Positions 16,380 to 25,402 of a stretch of 51,423 nt of DNA are shown here, in pieces. The notes below the pieces were generated by a model, which was not told where the DNA came from, searched no databases, and worked only from the letters and a program-made list of their open reading frames with translations. This DNA is from Anaerolineae bacterium. GTDB lineage: Bacteria > Chloroflexota > Anaerolineae > Aggregatilineales > Phototrophicaceae. The translations under genes and the position numbers were made by a program. The stretch spans positions 1-51,423 of the forward strand of contig JABWBO010000056.1 of the NCBI GenBank assembly GCA_013360465.1, written 5' to 3'. Within the stretch, counting starts at the first letter, position 1; each line of letters opens with the position of its first letter.

Positions 16380-17510
16380 ATGCGCATTTCCGTCTTACAA
16401 GATCAGCTCGCCAGAGGGTTAAATATCGTCAGCCGCGCTGTCGATGCCCGTCCGACGCTGCCGGTGTTGGCAAATGTCCTGCTGGCGACGGATGAGTCGC
16501 GCCTGAAGCTGGCAGCGACCAACCTGGAACTGACCATCATCACCTCGATTGGCGCGAAAGTGGACCGCGCCGGCGCGATCACGCTGCCCGCCAAGACGTT
16601 CAGCGAGCTGGTCAACAACCTGATGCCCGACCGGGTGGACCTGAACCTGGACAGCGCCACGCAGACGGTCAACGTGCGCAGCGGCATGACCAATTCCAAT
16701 GTTCGCGGCATCAGCGCGGCGGAATTTCCGCCGCTCAACGAGACCTTCACGCCGGATGTCGTCATGCCCGCCAAGACCTTCCGCGAGATGGTCTTGCAGA
16801 CCCAGTTCGCTTCGGCAAAAGACGATGCCCGCCCGACCCTGACCGGCATCTACACGCACCTGGATAAAGGGGTGCTGACGATGGCGGCGGCGGACGGCTT
16901 CCGTCTGGCGGTGCGCACCACGCGGCTGGAAAACGGCAGCGGCAAGACCGACCTGATCATCCCCGCCAAGGCGCTCAACGAAGTGGCGCGCATCATCGGC
17001 GATGAGGACAAAGAGATCAGCATCGCCCTGAGCGGCGAGCAGGATCGGGTGATGTTCCTCTACGAGAACACGCTCGTCGCCACGCAGGTGATCGACGGCA
17101 AGTTCCCGGACTTCACCGCCATCATCCCCAAGTCGTACAGCACCGCCGTCACCCTTTACACCTCCGACCTGCTCAAGGCGTGCAAGCGCGCCGAGATCTT
17201 CGCCCGTGACAGCAACTACAGCGCCCGCCTGATGGTCAAGCCCGCCCCCGAACCCAGCACGCCCGGCGAAGTCACCGTCGTGGGGCGCAGTCCGGAGCGG
17301 GGCGATAACGAAGGCGTACTCGACGCCAGCGTCGAGGGCAGCTCGCTGGAAGTGGCGTTCAACATCCGCTTCCTGATCGACGTGCTGAGCGTGATGAACG
17401 ACGAACAGGTCGTGCTGGAAAGCAACGGCGCCGCCCACCCCGGCGTGATTCGCCCGCGCGACCGCGACGACTTCGTCTGCGTCGTCATGCCGATGTCCAC
17501 GACCCGCTAA
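16380..17510 (+). CDS. dnaN: DNA polymerase III subunit beta (sliding clamp)
   Basis: A 376-residue ring-forming clamp that tethers replicative polymerase to DNA; length is standard. It begins MRISVLQDQLARGLNIVSRAV, typical of DnaN, and ends with VVMPMSTTR, matching the conserved C-terminal MPM that closes domain III. Three clamp domains fit at about 1-125, 126-250 and 251-376. The ATG at 16380 follows AGGAG (16365-16369); an upstream in-frame ATG at 16311 would add 23 atypical residues. dnaA, recF and gyrB are not adjacent, so dnaN stands outside the usual oriC cluster here. Confidence 0.95.
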   Translation: MRISVLQDQLARGLNIVSRAVDARPTLPVLANVLLATDESRLKLAATNLELTIITSIGAKVDRAGAITLPAKTFSELVNNLMPDRVDLNLDSATQTVNVRSGMTNSNVRGISAAEFPPLNETFTPDVVMPAKTFREMVLQTQFASAKDDARPTLTGIYTHLDKGVLTMAAADGFRLAVRTTRLENGSGKTDLIIPAKALNEVARIIGDEDKEISIALSGEQDRVMFLYENTLVATQVIDGKFPDFTAIIPKSYSTAVTLYTSDLLKACKRAEIFARDSNYSARLMVKPAPEPSTPGEVTVVGRSPERGDNEGVLDASVEGSSLEVAFNIRFLIDVLSVMNDEQVVLESNGAAHPGVIRPRDRDDFVCVVMPMSTTR

Positions 17511-17527
17511 GCCGGAACGCCCCATCT

Positions 17528-17561
17528 GTGAGCGCGCCGGCGTGATGCTGAGCGCGCTCAC
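17528..17561. terminator. Probable bidirectional terminator after dnaN
   Basis: GTGAGCGCG (17528-17536) pairs with CGCGCTCAC (17553-17561) perfectly over 9 bp. A pyrimidine-rich TGGCTTCGTCTTTT follows. It lies between the convergent dnaN and ABC permease genes. Confidence 0.55.
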
Positions 17562-17578
17562 TGGCTTCGTCTTTTCCC

Positions 17579-18412
17579 TCACAGCCGGGCGATCAGCGCC
17601 CCCCGCCGGAATGACCGCGCACCGTAGACCACCAGCCCTAGGGCGAGCGCCCACAGCACCGCGCCGACCGCCAGCGCCAGCAGCGGGCTGAAATAGACCA
17701 CGCCGCCCAACTGCCCGAAGAGCAGCAGCAAGATCGGCAGGACGATCATGCCGCCCAGCTGGTAAGCCTCCTGGAAGGTGTTGACCCGCGACGAGACCAG
17801 CACCATCGCCCCCAAGCCCAACCCCGACGCCGCCGGGACCACCCAGAAGATGAGCAGCAGCCAGGTCGCGTCCAGCACGAAGACGCTGCCCATGAACGAC
17901 AGCGTGGTCAGGGTGACGACGATGGCGAAGGCGAGGTAGCCCAGCCAGCCGACGGCGACCCCCGCCAGCCAGGGTCCGATCAGCTTCGCCAGATACAGCT
18001 CGCGGTCAGTCGTCGGGGCGTACAGCAGCGCCTCCAGCGTCTTGCGCTCCTTTTCTCCGGCGAAGCTGTCGGCGGCGATCACATTCGCCACCATCGTCGG
18101 CAGCAGCAGGACCATCGGCGGGAAGAAGAGGTTGAAGAGGATATAGGTGATGCGCTGCACCTCGTCGTCGTACTGCGCCAGGCGCTCGCTGATCGGCGCG
18201 GGCAGATGGTCGAAGAACGCCGCCGATTCGCGCCGGAAATCACGGATCACCTCGGAGTCCGGGTCGGCGGTGGCGAGGAGCGCGCCGCCAATCCCCGGCA
18301 TCAGGACCAGGATCAGAACGGGCACAATGATCAGCGGGATGAGTACCGCCCGCGTCTGCCGGACGACCTTCAGGTCCTTGCGGATAATCGTTCGCATCGC
18401 GCGCCAGTTCAC
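17579..18412 (-). CDS. ABC-2 type transporter permease
   Basis: A 277-residue membrane protein with six hydrophobic segments: near 20-40 (AVLIPLIIVPVLILVLMPGI), 95-120 (LFNLFFPPMVLLLPTMVANVI), 150-175, 180-200, 215-235 and 245-265. The motif SFAGEKERKTLEALLYAPTTDRELYLAK after TM2 is characteristic of ABC-2 permeases (NatB/YhfP-like), where it couples to the ATPase. The large loop between TM1 and TM2 lies outside. It overlaps the upstream ATPase gene by 4 bp (ATGA), so the two are translationally coupled. Substrate unknown; sodium or drug export or a surface polymer are typical for the class. Confidence 0.88.
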   Translation of the reverse strand: MNWRAMRTIIRKDLKVVRQTRAVLIPLIIVPVLILVLMPGIGGALLATADPDSEVIRDFRRESAAFFDHLPAPISERLAQYDDEVQRITYILFNLFFPPMVLLLPTMVANVIAADSFAGEKERKTLEALLYAPTTDRELYLAKLIGPWLAGVAVGWLGYLAFAIVVTLTTLSFMGSVFVLDATWLLLIFWVVPAASGLGLGAMVLVSSRVNTFQEAYQLGGMIVLPILLLLFGQLGGVVYFSPLLALAVGAVLWALALGLVVYGARSFRRGALIARL

Positions 18413-19365
18413 GGCATTTGCTCCCTTTCCTGCCCCTGCCGATGCAGCGCCATATAGATGTCTTCAAGCGAAGTCTCGTGCGGCGTCAGGGCATAGACGC
18501 GCAGATTCGCCGCCAGCAGCCGCGCCAGCACCTCCGGCGCTGCCTCGCGGTCGCTGAGGGTGAGCGTCAGGTCGGCGTCGGCGGTCTCGACGTGCTTCAC
18601 CGCCGGCAGCAGGGCGATCTCATGGCGCGCTGCCTCGCGCTGGTCTGCCGCGACTTCGAGCGTATAGCGCATCTCCGCGCCGATCTCCCGCGCCAGCGCG
18701 CGCGGCGTTCCGACGGCGGCAAGACGCCCATGTTCCATCACCGCCACCCGGTCGCACAGGCGCTGGGCTTCTACCAGGTTGTGGGTACACAGGAAGACGG
18801 TGCGCCCTTCGTCGCGGCTGAGATGGCGGATCATCCTGCCCACCTCCTGCGCCGCCACCGGGTCCAGCCCGGCGGTCGGTTCATCGAGGAAGAGGATCTC
18901 CGGCTCGTGCAGGAACGCCCGCGCCAGCGCGAGGCGCTGCTTCATGCCCTTGCTGTAACCGCCGACTTTTTCGCCGGCGCGGTCCGCCAGCTCGAATCTT
19001 TCCAGGACGGCGGCGGTGCGCTGCCCAACCTGCCCCGGCGGCACGCCGTACAGATCGGCATAGTAGATCAGATTATCGATGGCGGTTAGCCGCTCGTCGA
19101 GCGATGGCGTCTCGGTCAGCACGCCGGAACGCGCCCGCACCTGAGGTCCCTGCGCCCCCGGATCAAGCCCCAGCACGCGGATGACGCCGCTGTCGGCGGC
19201 GAGTACGCCGTTGAGCAGACGAATGGTCGTGGTCTTGCCTGCGCCGTTGTGCCCCAGGAATCCGAAGACCTCGCCCGCCTCGACGGTCAGCGACAGTTTA
19301 TCGACAGCGGTGATCGCGCCAAAACGCCGCGTCACCTCCTGAAGGTGTATCGCCGGTGATGCCAT
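18409..19365 (-). CDS. ABC transporter ATP-binding protein
   Basis: A 318-residue ATPase. Walker A is GHNGAGKT (38-45), the signature is YSKGMKQR (137-144), and Walker B with the D-loop is ILFLDEPTAGLD (157-168), followed by the H-loop His in CTHNLVEA. The C-terminal 90 residues (from about 225) form the extra domain of NatA/CcmA-type exporters. YSKGMKQR instead of LSGGQ is usual for ABC-2 exporters. The gene precedes and overlaps the permease. No regulator is adjacent. Confidence 0.92.
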   Translation of the reverse strand: MASPAIHLQEVTRRFGAITAVDKLSLTVEAGEVFGFLGHNGAGKTTTIRLLNGVLAADSGVIRVLGLDPGAQGPQVRARSGVLTETPSLDERLTAIDNLIYYADLYGVPPGQVGQRTAAVLERFELADRAGEKVGGYSKGMKQRLALARAFLHEPEILFLDEPTAGLDPVAAQEVGRMIRHLSRDEGRTVFLCTHNLVEAQRLCDRVAVMEHGRLAAVGTPRALAREIGAEMRYTLEVAADQREAARHEIALLPAVKHVETADADLTLTLSDREAAPEVLARLLAANLRVYALTPHETSLEDIYMALHRQGQEREQMP

Positions 19366-19480
19366 CTGAAAACCCCTCCTGAACCTGTCTCTAGCATACT
19401 CCCCTTTCGGGGCGCTTCCAGGTCCAAGGCGGATCAGCGGTGAGGATGGGGATCGGGTTCTGCGGCGGCGCGGGGGCGGA

Positions 19481-19819
19481 TCAGCGCTGGCGGTCCCCCA
19501 GGCGGTTTTGCAGCAGCGTCCCGCCGACGAAGCCGACGGCGATCAATCCCAGCAGCGGGATCACCGAAAGCAACCGCTGTTCGCCGCTGGTTACCCCAGA
19601 GATGACGAAGCTCGGCACGAGGGCGGCGGCGAGACCGATCAGCGCACCTTTCCAGCGCGCCGGAAGGAGTTCGAACAGTTCGATCAAGAGAGGGCGCTGC
19701 TTTTTTTGTCCCGGCTGCCCGCGCAATGCCTTGCCGGCGCGCGGGGCGCGGTCGCGGACCTGCTGCCGGCGCAGCGCCGCGATCCGCTGGCGTTCCTGCT
19801 CTTCCCGGTTTATGGACAT
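19481..19819 (-). CDS. Small membrane protein of unknown function
   Basis: A 112-residue protein with a very basic N-terminal half (INREEQERQRIAALRRQQ) and then two hydrophobic helices: GALIGLAAALVPSFVISGV (about 58-76) and LLSVIPLLGLIAVGFVGGTLL (about 83-103). It is probably a two-pass membrane protein with a cytoplasmic basic tail. No family is recognised. It stands alone between the ABC operon and a block of repeats. Codon use fits the neighbours, which supports it as a real gene. Confidence 0.5.
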   Translation of the reverse strand: MSINREEQERQRIAALRRQQVRDRAPRAGKALRGQPGQKKQRPLLIELFELLPARWKGALIGLAAALVPSFVISGVTSGEQRLLSVIPLLGLIAVGFVGGTLLQNRLGDRQR

Positions 19820-19892
19820 GATCTGTTTTCCCAGTATGTGGCATAGTTCTGTCTATAAATCGGAAAACAGCGGCGAATGTTTCAGAAACAGT

Positions 19893-19919
19893 GCAGCCGG
19901 GATCGGCGATCCCGGCTGC
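19893..19919. other. Perfect 12-bp stem-loop
   Basis: GCAGCCGGGATC and its inverse GATCCCGGCTGC are separated by GGC, about 75 bp upstream of the small membrane-protein gene. There is no T-tract. Function unknown; it may be part of the surrounding repeat block. Confidence 0.4.
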
Positions 19920-19961
19920 GCGAGAGGCTGTATTGGTGAGATCGGCGCGCCGCGCCGGCTG

Positions 19962-20093
19962 AGAGACTGTTTGCAAACTGCTCACCTCACCCCGTTTCGC
20001 TGCGCTCAACCGCCCCTCTCCAATTGGAGAGGGGCAGGAAACCGTCAGGTTTCCGGGGAGGTTGTGTGAAAACCGGCTTTGCAGACACGCTCT
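19962..20093. repeat. Small inverted-repeat element, family R3, complete copy
   Basis: The ends AGAGACTGTTTGCAAA (19962-19977) and the inverse of AGAGCGTGTCTGCAAA (20078-20093) match at 13 of 16 positions. The interior is fully palindromic, with GCCCCTCTCCAATTGGAGAGGGGC at its centre. The same sequence, inverted and cut short, is at 27083-27178, and a related one is at 9650-9795. The family R1 copy B begins at the next base, so the two elements are adjacent or nested. Non-coding. Confidence 0.7.
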
Positions 20094-20220
20094 TAGGCTG
20101 TTCCAGACAAAAGACGCGTCAGCGGTTGCAGGGACGAACCCCCGTGTTCGCCCGTGAACGGCGGGCGGAGACACAGCTCCGTCCCTACAACTGCTCGATT
20201 ATTTTCTTGGAACAGCCTTA
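20094..20220. repeat. Small inverted-repeat element, family R1, copy B (inverted)
   Basis: TTAGGCTGTTCCA (from 20093) at the left and TGGAACAGCCTTA at the right, so a TTA direct repeat lies outside GGCTGTTCCA terminal inverted repeats. The last three bases (20218-20220), read on the minus strand, are TAA, the stop codon of the GH51 gene. The interior hairpins are as in copy A, with small differences. Confidence 0.75.
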
Positions 20221-21726
20221 GAGCTGCGTCTCGACGACCGTGAAGGACAGCGGCGGCAGCAGCAGCTCAGTCGCGCCATCCTGCACGACCGGCGCGGCGA
20301 CCGGGACGGGGACGATCTGGTTGGGGTGCGCCAGGCTGTTGAACGCCTTCGGATCGCTCCCCGACATCTGATGGACGGCGCGGATGCTCTGCGGCGCGCG
20401 CGCCTGCCAGCGCAGCTCGACCGGCAGGCTTTCGGTCTGGCTGCGGTTGACGATGAAGACGGTATTGGCGCCGCTGCCCTCGTCGTACGACGCCGAGACA
20501 TCCAGCAGCGGCGTATCGCCGAACTGCTTCGTCTCGTGGCGCGGCGACTGCACCGCCACGTCCAGCGCCGCGCCGCTCGCCAGCCGGCTGAACAGCAGGA
20601 TCGGATAGTAGGTGGTGTGCTTCAGAAGGGCATCGCGCGTGGTGTAAATCGGCGAGATGACGTTCACGATCTGCGCCAGGCAGGCGATCTTCAGCACGTC
20701 CGCCCGGCGCAGGAAGACGTTGAGCCACTGTGCCACCACCAGCGCATCTTCCAGGTTGTAAACCTCTTCGCTCAGATGCGGCGCTTCGGTCCACTCGCCC
20801 CGGTTGAATTCGGGACCTGCCGCCTTGTACCACACGTTCCACTCGTCCCACGACAGGTGGACATCGTGCCTGGAGCGCCGCTTGGCTTTGACGTAGCGCA
20901 GCACGCCGCTGAGCGTATCGACGAAGTTCTCGAACTCCGCCGCCAGCGCCAGATAGCTGTCGGTGTCGTCCGTCCGGTTGCCGGCGTAGTAGTGCATCGA
21001 ATGGTAATCGACCTGATCCCAGCACAGCTCCAGCGCCACCCGGTCCCATTCGGGATAGGTCGGCATGACCGAGTTCGACGAGCCGCACAGGATCAGCGCA
21101 ATGGACGGGTCGTGCCAGCGCATCATTTTGGCGGCTTCGCGCGCCTTCATGCCGTATTCCGCCGCCTCCAGGTGTCCGATCTGCCAGGGACCGTCCATCT
21201 CGTTGCCCAGACACCAGTATTTCACCCCGTGCGGATCGACATAGCCGTGTTCGGCGCGCATCTGCGCGTACTGGGTGTCGGCGGGCGCGTTGCAGTATTC
21301 CACCAGATTCGCCGCTTCCTGAATCGTGCCGGTCCCCAGGTTGACGCCCAGCATCGGCTCGGTGTTGATCTGCTTGCAGAACTCGATGAACTCGTTGGTC
21401 CCGAACTGGTTGGTCTCGACCGACTGCCACGCTAGATCGCGCCGGCGCGGGCGCTGATCGCGCGGACCGACGCCATCCTGCCAGCGGTAGCCGCTCAGGA
21501 AGTTGCCGCCCGGGTAGCGCATGGAGCGGTAGTTGATCTCGCGCAGCGCCGCCAGGACATCCGTCCGCAGACCGCTGGCGTCGGCATGTGGCGACGCCGG
21601 GTCATAGATGCCCTCATAGACGGCGCGCCCCATGTGTTCGAGAAAGCCGCTGAAGAGCAGCGGCGAAATGGGGCTGATGGTGCGGTTCGTGTCCAGATAG
21701 ATCTGGGCTTTGGAACGTTGAGACAT
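20218..21726 (-). CDS. Alpha-L-arabinofuranosidase, glycoside hydrolase family 51
   Basis: A 502-residue enzyme (the usual GH51 length) that releases alpha-L-arabinofuranose from arabinan or arabinoxylan fragments. It has a TIM barrel followed by a C-terminal beta-sandwich (from about 390). The acid/base is Glu176 in [10 protein letters not shown] and the nucleophile is Glu295 in [17 protein letters not shown] (69-76) and YYAGNR are also typical. The ATG at 21726 follows AAGGAGC; a longer in-frame start adds 11 residues only. There is no signal peptide, so it is likely intracellular. It lies downstream of the GH29 gene on the same strand. The stop codon TAA belongs to a repeat element abutting the gene. 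Confidence 0.93.
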   Translation of the reverse strand: MSQRSKAQIYLDTNRTISPISPLLFSGFLEHMGRAVYEGIYDPASPHADASGLRTDVLAALREINYRSMRYPGGNFLSGYRWQDGVGPRDQRPRRRDLAWQSVETNQFGTNEFIEFCKQINTEPMLGVNLGTGTIQEAANLVEYCNAPADTQYAQMRAEHGYVDPHGVKYWCLGNEMDGPWQIGHLEAAEYGMKAREAAKMMRWHDPSIALILCGSSNSVMPTYPEWDRVALELCWDQVDYHSMHYYAGNRTDDTDSYLALAAEFENFVDTLSGVLRYVKAKRRSRHDVHLSWDEWNVWYKAAGPEFNRGEWTEAPHLSEEVYNLEDALVVAQWLNVFLRRADVLKIACLAQIVNVISPIYTTRDALLKHTTYYPILLFSRLASGAALDVAVQSPRHETKQFGDTPLLDVSASYDEGSGANTVFIVNRSQTESLPVELRWQARAPQSIRAVHQMSGSDPKAFNSLAHPNQIVPVPVAAPVVQDGATELLLPPLSFTVVETQL

Positions 21727-21906
21727 TATTTTCGATGCTCCTTGCAGCGGCTGGGTCAAAAAGCAGGCGACCTGATCAAACTGTATTCGAATGCATAGCT
21801 TAACGTCAGAAGGCGTATGCCGTCAAGTTCGGGGTTACGTCTCTCTGAGGTTTCGCTCACATCGTCGTGACGAGTTCGATTTCGCAGCCGGGCAAGGGTC
21901 ACGCTG

Positions 21907-23133
21907 TCACAGCAGAGCGACGACGGTGCTATGACGGTCACGCCGCGCTTCAGGTACGGTCAGGATCAGGTCGCTGCCGCGTCGTTCTATCTCGACGGGC
22001 GCGCCATCCGCCAGCAGGACTGCCCGCGTCACCGTTTCCGGCGCGCCGCGCACGATCACGCAGTCGCTCACGTCATCCAGGATGTGCAGATAGTGCGTAT
22101 CGCCCCGGCGGGTGCTGACCACCTCCTCCGACGGCGGGATCGCCCCGGTGCGCGTGCCGTAGACCGCCTCGCCGTTCACCTTTAGCCATGCTCCGACGCC
22201 GCGCAGGCGTTCGGCGTGGACGGGCAGGATTTCCCCCTGCGGCGTCGGTCCGACGTTGAGCAGGAAGTTCGCCCCGGCGCCGGCGCTGCGCGCCAGGACG
22301 TGGACCAGGCGGCGGGTCGTCTTATGATTGTGGTCGCCGGCGCTGTAACCCCAGTGATCGTTCAGCGTCATGCCCACCTCCAGGGGCAAACCGGAGGCTG
22401 GCGTCGTGTTCCAGCCCGCCGTGTTCGCGCCGGGCAGGTCCTGCTCGTAACCCTGGACATCTTCGCCGGGCAGGGGCGACTGATGATGGTTGTTGATCAC
22501 CAGCGCATCGGGCTGGAGGGTGTGGATCATGTCGTAGAGCGCATCGTATTGAAACGCGCCGCCCGGACGGAAATAGGCATTGGTCTCGTCAATGGGATGA
22601 GCGGGCCAGTCGCCGTCGAACCACAGGCAGGCGATATCGCCGTACTGCGTACACAGCTCGCGCACCTGCCCGTGCAGGAATGCCAGATAATCGGACCAAG
22701 CCAGCCCGCTCTCCTGGCGGAAGCGGTAGGCGGGGTGATGCCAGTCCAGCAGCGAACTGTAGAAGCCCAGTTTGACGCCGTGCCGCGCGCAGCTTTCGGC
22801 AAGTTCGCGAAGCGGATCGCGGCGGAAAGGCGTATTCGTCACTTTGTAGTCGCTGAGGGCGGTATCGTACATGCTGAAGCCGTCGTGATGCCGGCTGGTG
22901 ATGACCATGTATTTCTGCCCGGCGTCGGCGGCGATGCGCGCCCATTCGTCGGCATTGAAGCGGGTCGGGTTGAACTGCCCCACCAGTTTTTCGTAGTCGG
23001 GCACGGGGATGCGCCCCGTGTGCATGATCCATTCTTCCTTCGCCAGGATGCTGTACAACCCCCAGTGGATGAACATGCCGAAGCGGGCATCCTGAAACCA
23101 CGCCGCCCCTTTTGCCGAAACCTGCCGAGCCAT
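21907..23133 (-). CDS. Alpha-L-fucosidase, glycoside hydrolase family 29
   Basis: A 408-residue retaining fucosidase. The N-terminal [17 protein letters not shown] and [13 protein letters not shown] (79-91) are family signatures; the nucleophile is Asp173 in CLWFDGDW. A short C-terminal beta domain (about 320-408) follows the barrel. The ATG at 23133 has a strong AAGGAGAGGGAG ribosome site three bases upstream; an upstream in-frame start would add 29 residues encoded by repeat-like DNA. No signal peptide is seen. It probably forms a transcription unit with the GH51 gene 180 bp downstream, giving a small plant- or algal-polysaccharide side-chain module. Confidence 0.92.
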   Translation of the reverse strand: MARQVSAKGAAWFQDARFGMFIHWGLYSILAKEEWIMHTGRIPVPDYEKLVGQFNPTRFNADEWARIAADAGQKYMVITSRHHDGFSMYDTALSDYKVTNTPFRRDPLRELAESCARHGVKLGFYSSLLDWHHPAYRFRQESGLAWSDYLAFLHGQVRELCTQYGDIACLWFDGDWPAHPIDETNAYFRPGGAFQYDALYDMIHTLQPDALVINNHHQSPLPGEDVQGYEQDLPGANTAGWNTTPASGLPLEVGMTLNDHWGYSAGDHNHKTTRRLVHVLARSAGAGANFLLNVGPTPQGEILPVHAERLRGVGAWLKVNGEAVYGTRTGAIPPSEEVVSTRRGDTHYLHILDDVSDCVIVRGAPETVTRAVLLADGAPVEIERRGSDLILTVPEARRDRHSTVVALL

Positions 23134-23188
23134 AGACTCCCTCTCCTTTGGGCTGTTCCAAGCGAAACCTTGAAAGAAAACCACGCGC

Positions 23189-23250
23189 GGGAGACCCGCC
23201 GGGTCTCCCCTACAACCCACGTGCCGTAGGGGCGAGCCGCCGGCTCGCCC
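23189..23250. repeat. Two short GC-rich palindromes in tandem
   Basis: GGGAGACCC-gcc-GGGTCTCCC (23189-23209) and GGGCGAGCC-gcc-GGCTCGCCC (23230-23250) are each perfect 9-bp stems. Related palindromes are at 50120-50140 and around 6056. The pair lies in the 180-bp gap upstream of the fucosidase gene. The sequence GGCTGTTCCAAG at about 23152 resembles one end of family R1 and may be a decayed remnant. Confidence 0.6.
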
Positions 23251-23314
23251 GTTGAAACTTTTCTACCCTCAACCCCCCAGCTCCCTTCTCCCCGTTTCTG
23301 TGGCAGAAGGGGAG

Positions 23315-24277
23315 TCAAGTCCCCTCGCCCCGCGCGCCCCTGGGCGGCGTGAAGTCGATCAACTCCTTGCCGCCGACATCAAAGGCGAACGACAGCTTGA
23401 GCGCGTCGTGCGGGCAGACGTGGATGCAGGTCTGACAGAGCGTGCATTCCGTCGAAAGCACCCGCTCCCCCTTGAGGATGTAATCGGGCACGCGGATGTT
23501 CATCGGGCACTGCTCGACGCACACGTTGCAGGCGTCGCACTTCGGCGCATCCCCGGCGATCTTCAGCGCCGCGTAGCGCGAAAACGTCTTGAGCGGCACG
23601 CTGATCGGGCAGAGATATTTGCAGAAAGCGCGGTTGTCCTTCAGTGCCAGCGCCATGCCGATGCCGAGCGCATAGTACAGCGCCAGCCCGCCGACGAACC
23701 AGACGATGCCGCTCGAACCCGTCGCGCCGTCATGATAGCCGAAAATGAACCACAGGGCGACAACGGTGAGCAAACTGAGGAAGAAATGGGCGTAGCGCAG
23801 TGCCCCCCAGCGACCGGGGATGCGGTAGCGGCTGGCTTTGTAAGGCAGCAGGTCGAAGACCATGCCGAACCAGCACGCCCAGCCGCACCAGATGCGCCCG
23901 AAGATGAGCGGACCGGCGAACTTCGCCAGCGCATAGTGCAGCACGATCCAGGGCGCGCCCGCCAGCACGCCGAAGAACAAGCCCTCGATCTGCATATTGC
24001 CGTGATCGGTGATCAGCGCCAAGCCCAGCAGCATCGCGCCGACCATGAACATCATGACACGGCGCGCCACCGGGCGCTTGTTGGGCGGCAGACCGAGGAA
24101 CGACCCGACCCCGACGCCGATGAACATGCCGACGTATGCCAGGACGAACAGACCGGTCAGGTCGCGCGTCGCCCACCAGTAGACCAGCCCGACCGCCCAG
24201 CAGCCGAGCATCAAAACGACGGGGACGCTCATCACCTTGCGGTCGAGCGTCCCCGTGCCGTCGTTGAAAAATGCCAT
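23315..24277 (-). CDS. NapH/NosR-like membrane protein with two 4Fe-4S ferredoxin domains
   Basis: A 320-residue membrane protein, about six helices, then a C-terminal ferredoxin. Cys131 and Cys135 (IWCGWACWFG) and Cys219/223 (CKYLCP) are the NapH/NosR-type cysteine pairs on the cytoplasmic face. CDACNVCVEQCP (247-258) and CTLCQTCIHVCP (278-289) bind two [4Fe-4S] clusters. Proteins of this kind carry electrons between quinol and a periplasmic or cytoplasmic reductase. No nap, nos or other terminal-reductase gene is present, so the partner is unknown. Start choice: ATG 24277 follows GAGG; GTG 24292 would add five residues. Confidence 0.85.
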   Translation of the reverse strand: MAFFNDGTGTLDRKVMSVPVVLMLGCWAVGLVYWWATRDLTGLFVLAYVGMFIGVGVGSFLGLPPNKRPVARRVMMFMVGAMLLGLALITDHGNMQIEGLFFGVLAGAPWIVLHYALAKFAGPLIFGRIWCGWACWFGMVFDLLPYKASRYRIPGRWGALRYAHFFLSLLTVVALWFIFGYHDGATGSSGIVWFVGGLALYYALGIGMALALKDNRAFCKYLCPISVPLKTFSRYAALKIAGDAPKCDACNVCVEQCPMNIRVPDYILKGERVLSTECTLCQTCIHVCPHDALKLSFAFDVGGKELIDFTPPRGARGEGT

Positions 24278-24381
24278 TGTCCCGTGCCTCACTGCCCAAA
24301 AACCCTATGGTGAATCATGGCACGGTTTCACCCCGGCGGGCGAGACCCGGAGATCATCCGCCGGGAATGTCGTTTGTCATC

Positions 24382-25254
24382 TTAAGGCGCGAGCGCCGCT
24401 TCCTTCAGCCCGGTCATCTGCTCGCTGACTTCCCATAGACGCCGCTGAACGGCTTCGTCGTAGGACGGGGCGATGGAGCGGATCGCCCGGCGCTTCTCGA
24501 AATAGCCGCCCTTCACCCCCTCAACTTCCGGCGACGACGCCAGCCAGACCAGCGTATCCGCACCCTGTTCCGGGGTGAGGATGAACGGTCGCATCGCCAT
24601 CATGGCGAGTTTGACCACGCCGCCGTTGTTGCCGGCGAAACCCGTGCCGACGAAACCGGGATGCATGGCGTTGACCGTCACGCCCGCGCCGCGCTCGGTC
24701 AGCCGGCGCGCCAGCGCATAGGTGAAGAGGATGTTCGCCAGCTTCGACTGCGAATAGGTTTCGAAGCCGGTGTAGCGCCTGCGGCGCTGAAGATCGTCGA
24801 AGTCGAGCCTGCCGCCGCGCTCCGCCTCCGAAGCGACATTGACGATGCGTGCCGGGGCGCTGTCGGTCAGCAGGTCGAGGAGGAGGTGGGTGAGCAGGAA
24901 ATAGCTGAGGTGGTTGAGGGCGAAGGTCATTTCGATGCCATCGACCGAGTCGTGGTGGCGCATGAACATCGCGCCGGCGTTGTTGACCAGCACGTCGAGC
25001 CGCTGATAGCGGGCGTTGATCTGCGCCGCCAGTTCGCGCACCTGATCCAGCGACGAGAGGTCGGCGACGGCGGCGCGCCCTTCGCCCCTGCCGCCCGCCC
25101 GAATCTGGGCGATCACCGCATCGACCTTTTCGCGGTTACGCCCGTGTACGATCACCGTTGCGCCCATCTCCGCCAGCTTGAGCGCCGCCGCCCTGCCGAT
25201 GCCGTTGGTCGCCCCGGTGATGAGGATCGTCTTGTCCGACAGTGTGTTGAGCAT
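24382..25254 (-). CDS. Short-chain dehydrogenase/reductase (retinol-dehydrogenase-like)
   Basis: A 290-residue classical SDR. It has the nucleotide loop GATNGIG (14-20), NNAG (91-94), Ser142 in VNVAS, and the catalytic pair Tyr167 and Lys171 in YSQSK. The arginine at HGRNRE after strand 2 suggests preference for NADP(H). The overall pattern (HHDSVDGIEMTFALNHLSYF) is that of RDH/WWOX-like SDRs acting on alcohols, aldehydes or lipids; the substrate is not predictable. The ATG at 25254 is chosen because it begins MLNTLSDKTILITG; a longer frame would add 11 residues. It is divergent from the next gene. Confidence 0.88.
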   Translation of the reverse strand: MLNTLSDKTILITGATNGIGRAAALKLAEMGATVIVHGRNREKVDAVIAQIRAGGRGEGRAAVADLSSLDQVRELAAQINARYQRLDVLVNNAGAMFMRHHDSVDGIEMTFALNHLSYFLLTHLLLDLLTDSAPARIVNVASEAERGGRLDFDDLQRRRRYTGFETYSQSKLANILFTYALARRLTERGAGVTVNAMHPGFVGTGFAGNNGGVVKLAMMAMRPFILTPEQGADTLVWLASSPEVEGVKGGYFEKRRAIRSIAPSYDEAVQRRLWEVSEQMTGLKEAALAP

Positions 25255-25367
25255 GGTTGTCGTTATTCCCGTATTTCCGAATCGCACTCACGATAAATCA
25301 CACCGCAAGGATAAACCGACCGGGGCAGAAAGTGGCAAAGCTATCATCCACCGCTTAAGAACCGGTG

Positions 25368-25376
25368 TGCTAAAAT
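25368..25376 (+). promoter_or_regulatory. Possible extended -10 promoter element
   Basis: TGC-TAAAAT (25368-25376), about 27 bp before the start of the small conserved gene and preceding its GAGGAGG ribosome site. There is no good -35, as is common with extended -10 promoters. Confidence 0.35.
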
Positions 25377-25402
25377 AGAAGTGTATTCGAGGAGGCATAA
25401 CG

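Noticed and set aside
16380-17510. dnaN as a marker of the replication origin
   Set aside because: No dnaA, recF, gyrB or DnaA-box cluster is visible around it.
19434-20174. 246-codon minus-strand frame over the repeat block at 20 kb
   Set aside because: It reads through two inverted-repeat elements and a different frame of the small membrane-protein gene; no motif.
23152-23163. GGCTGTTCCAAG as a fifth R1 copy
   Set aside because: Only one end is recognisable and the interior differs; noted as a possible remnant only.
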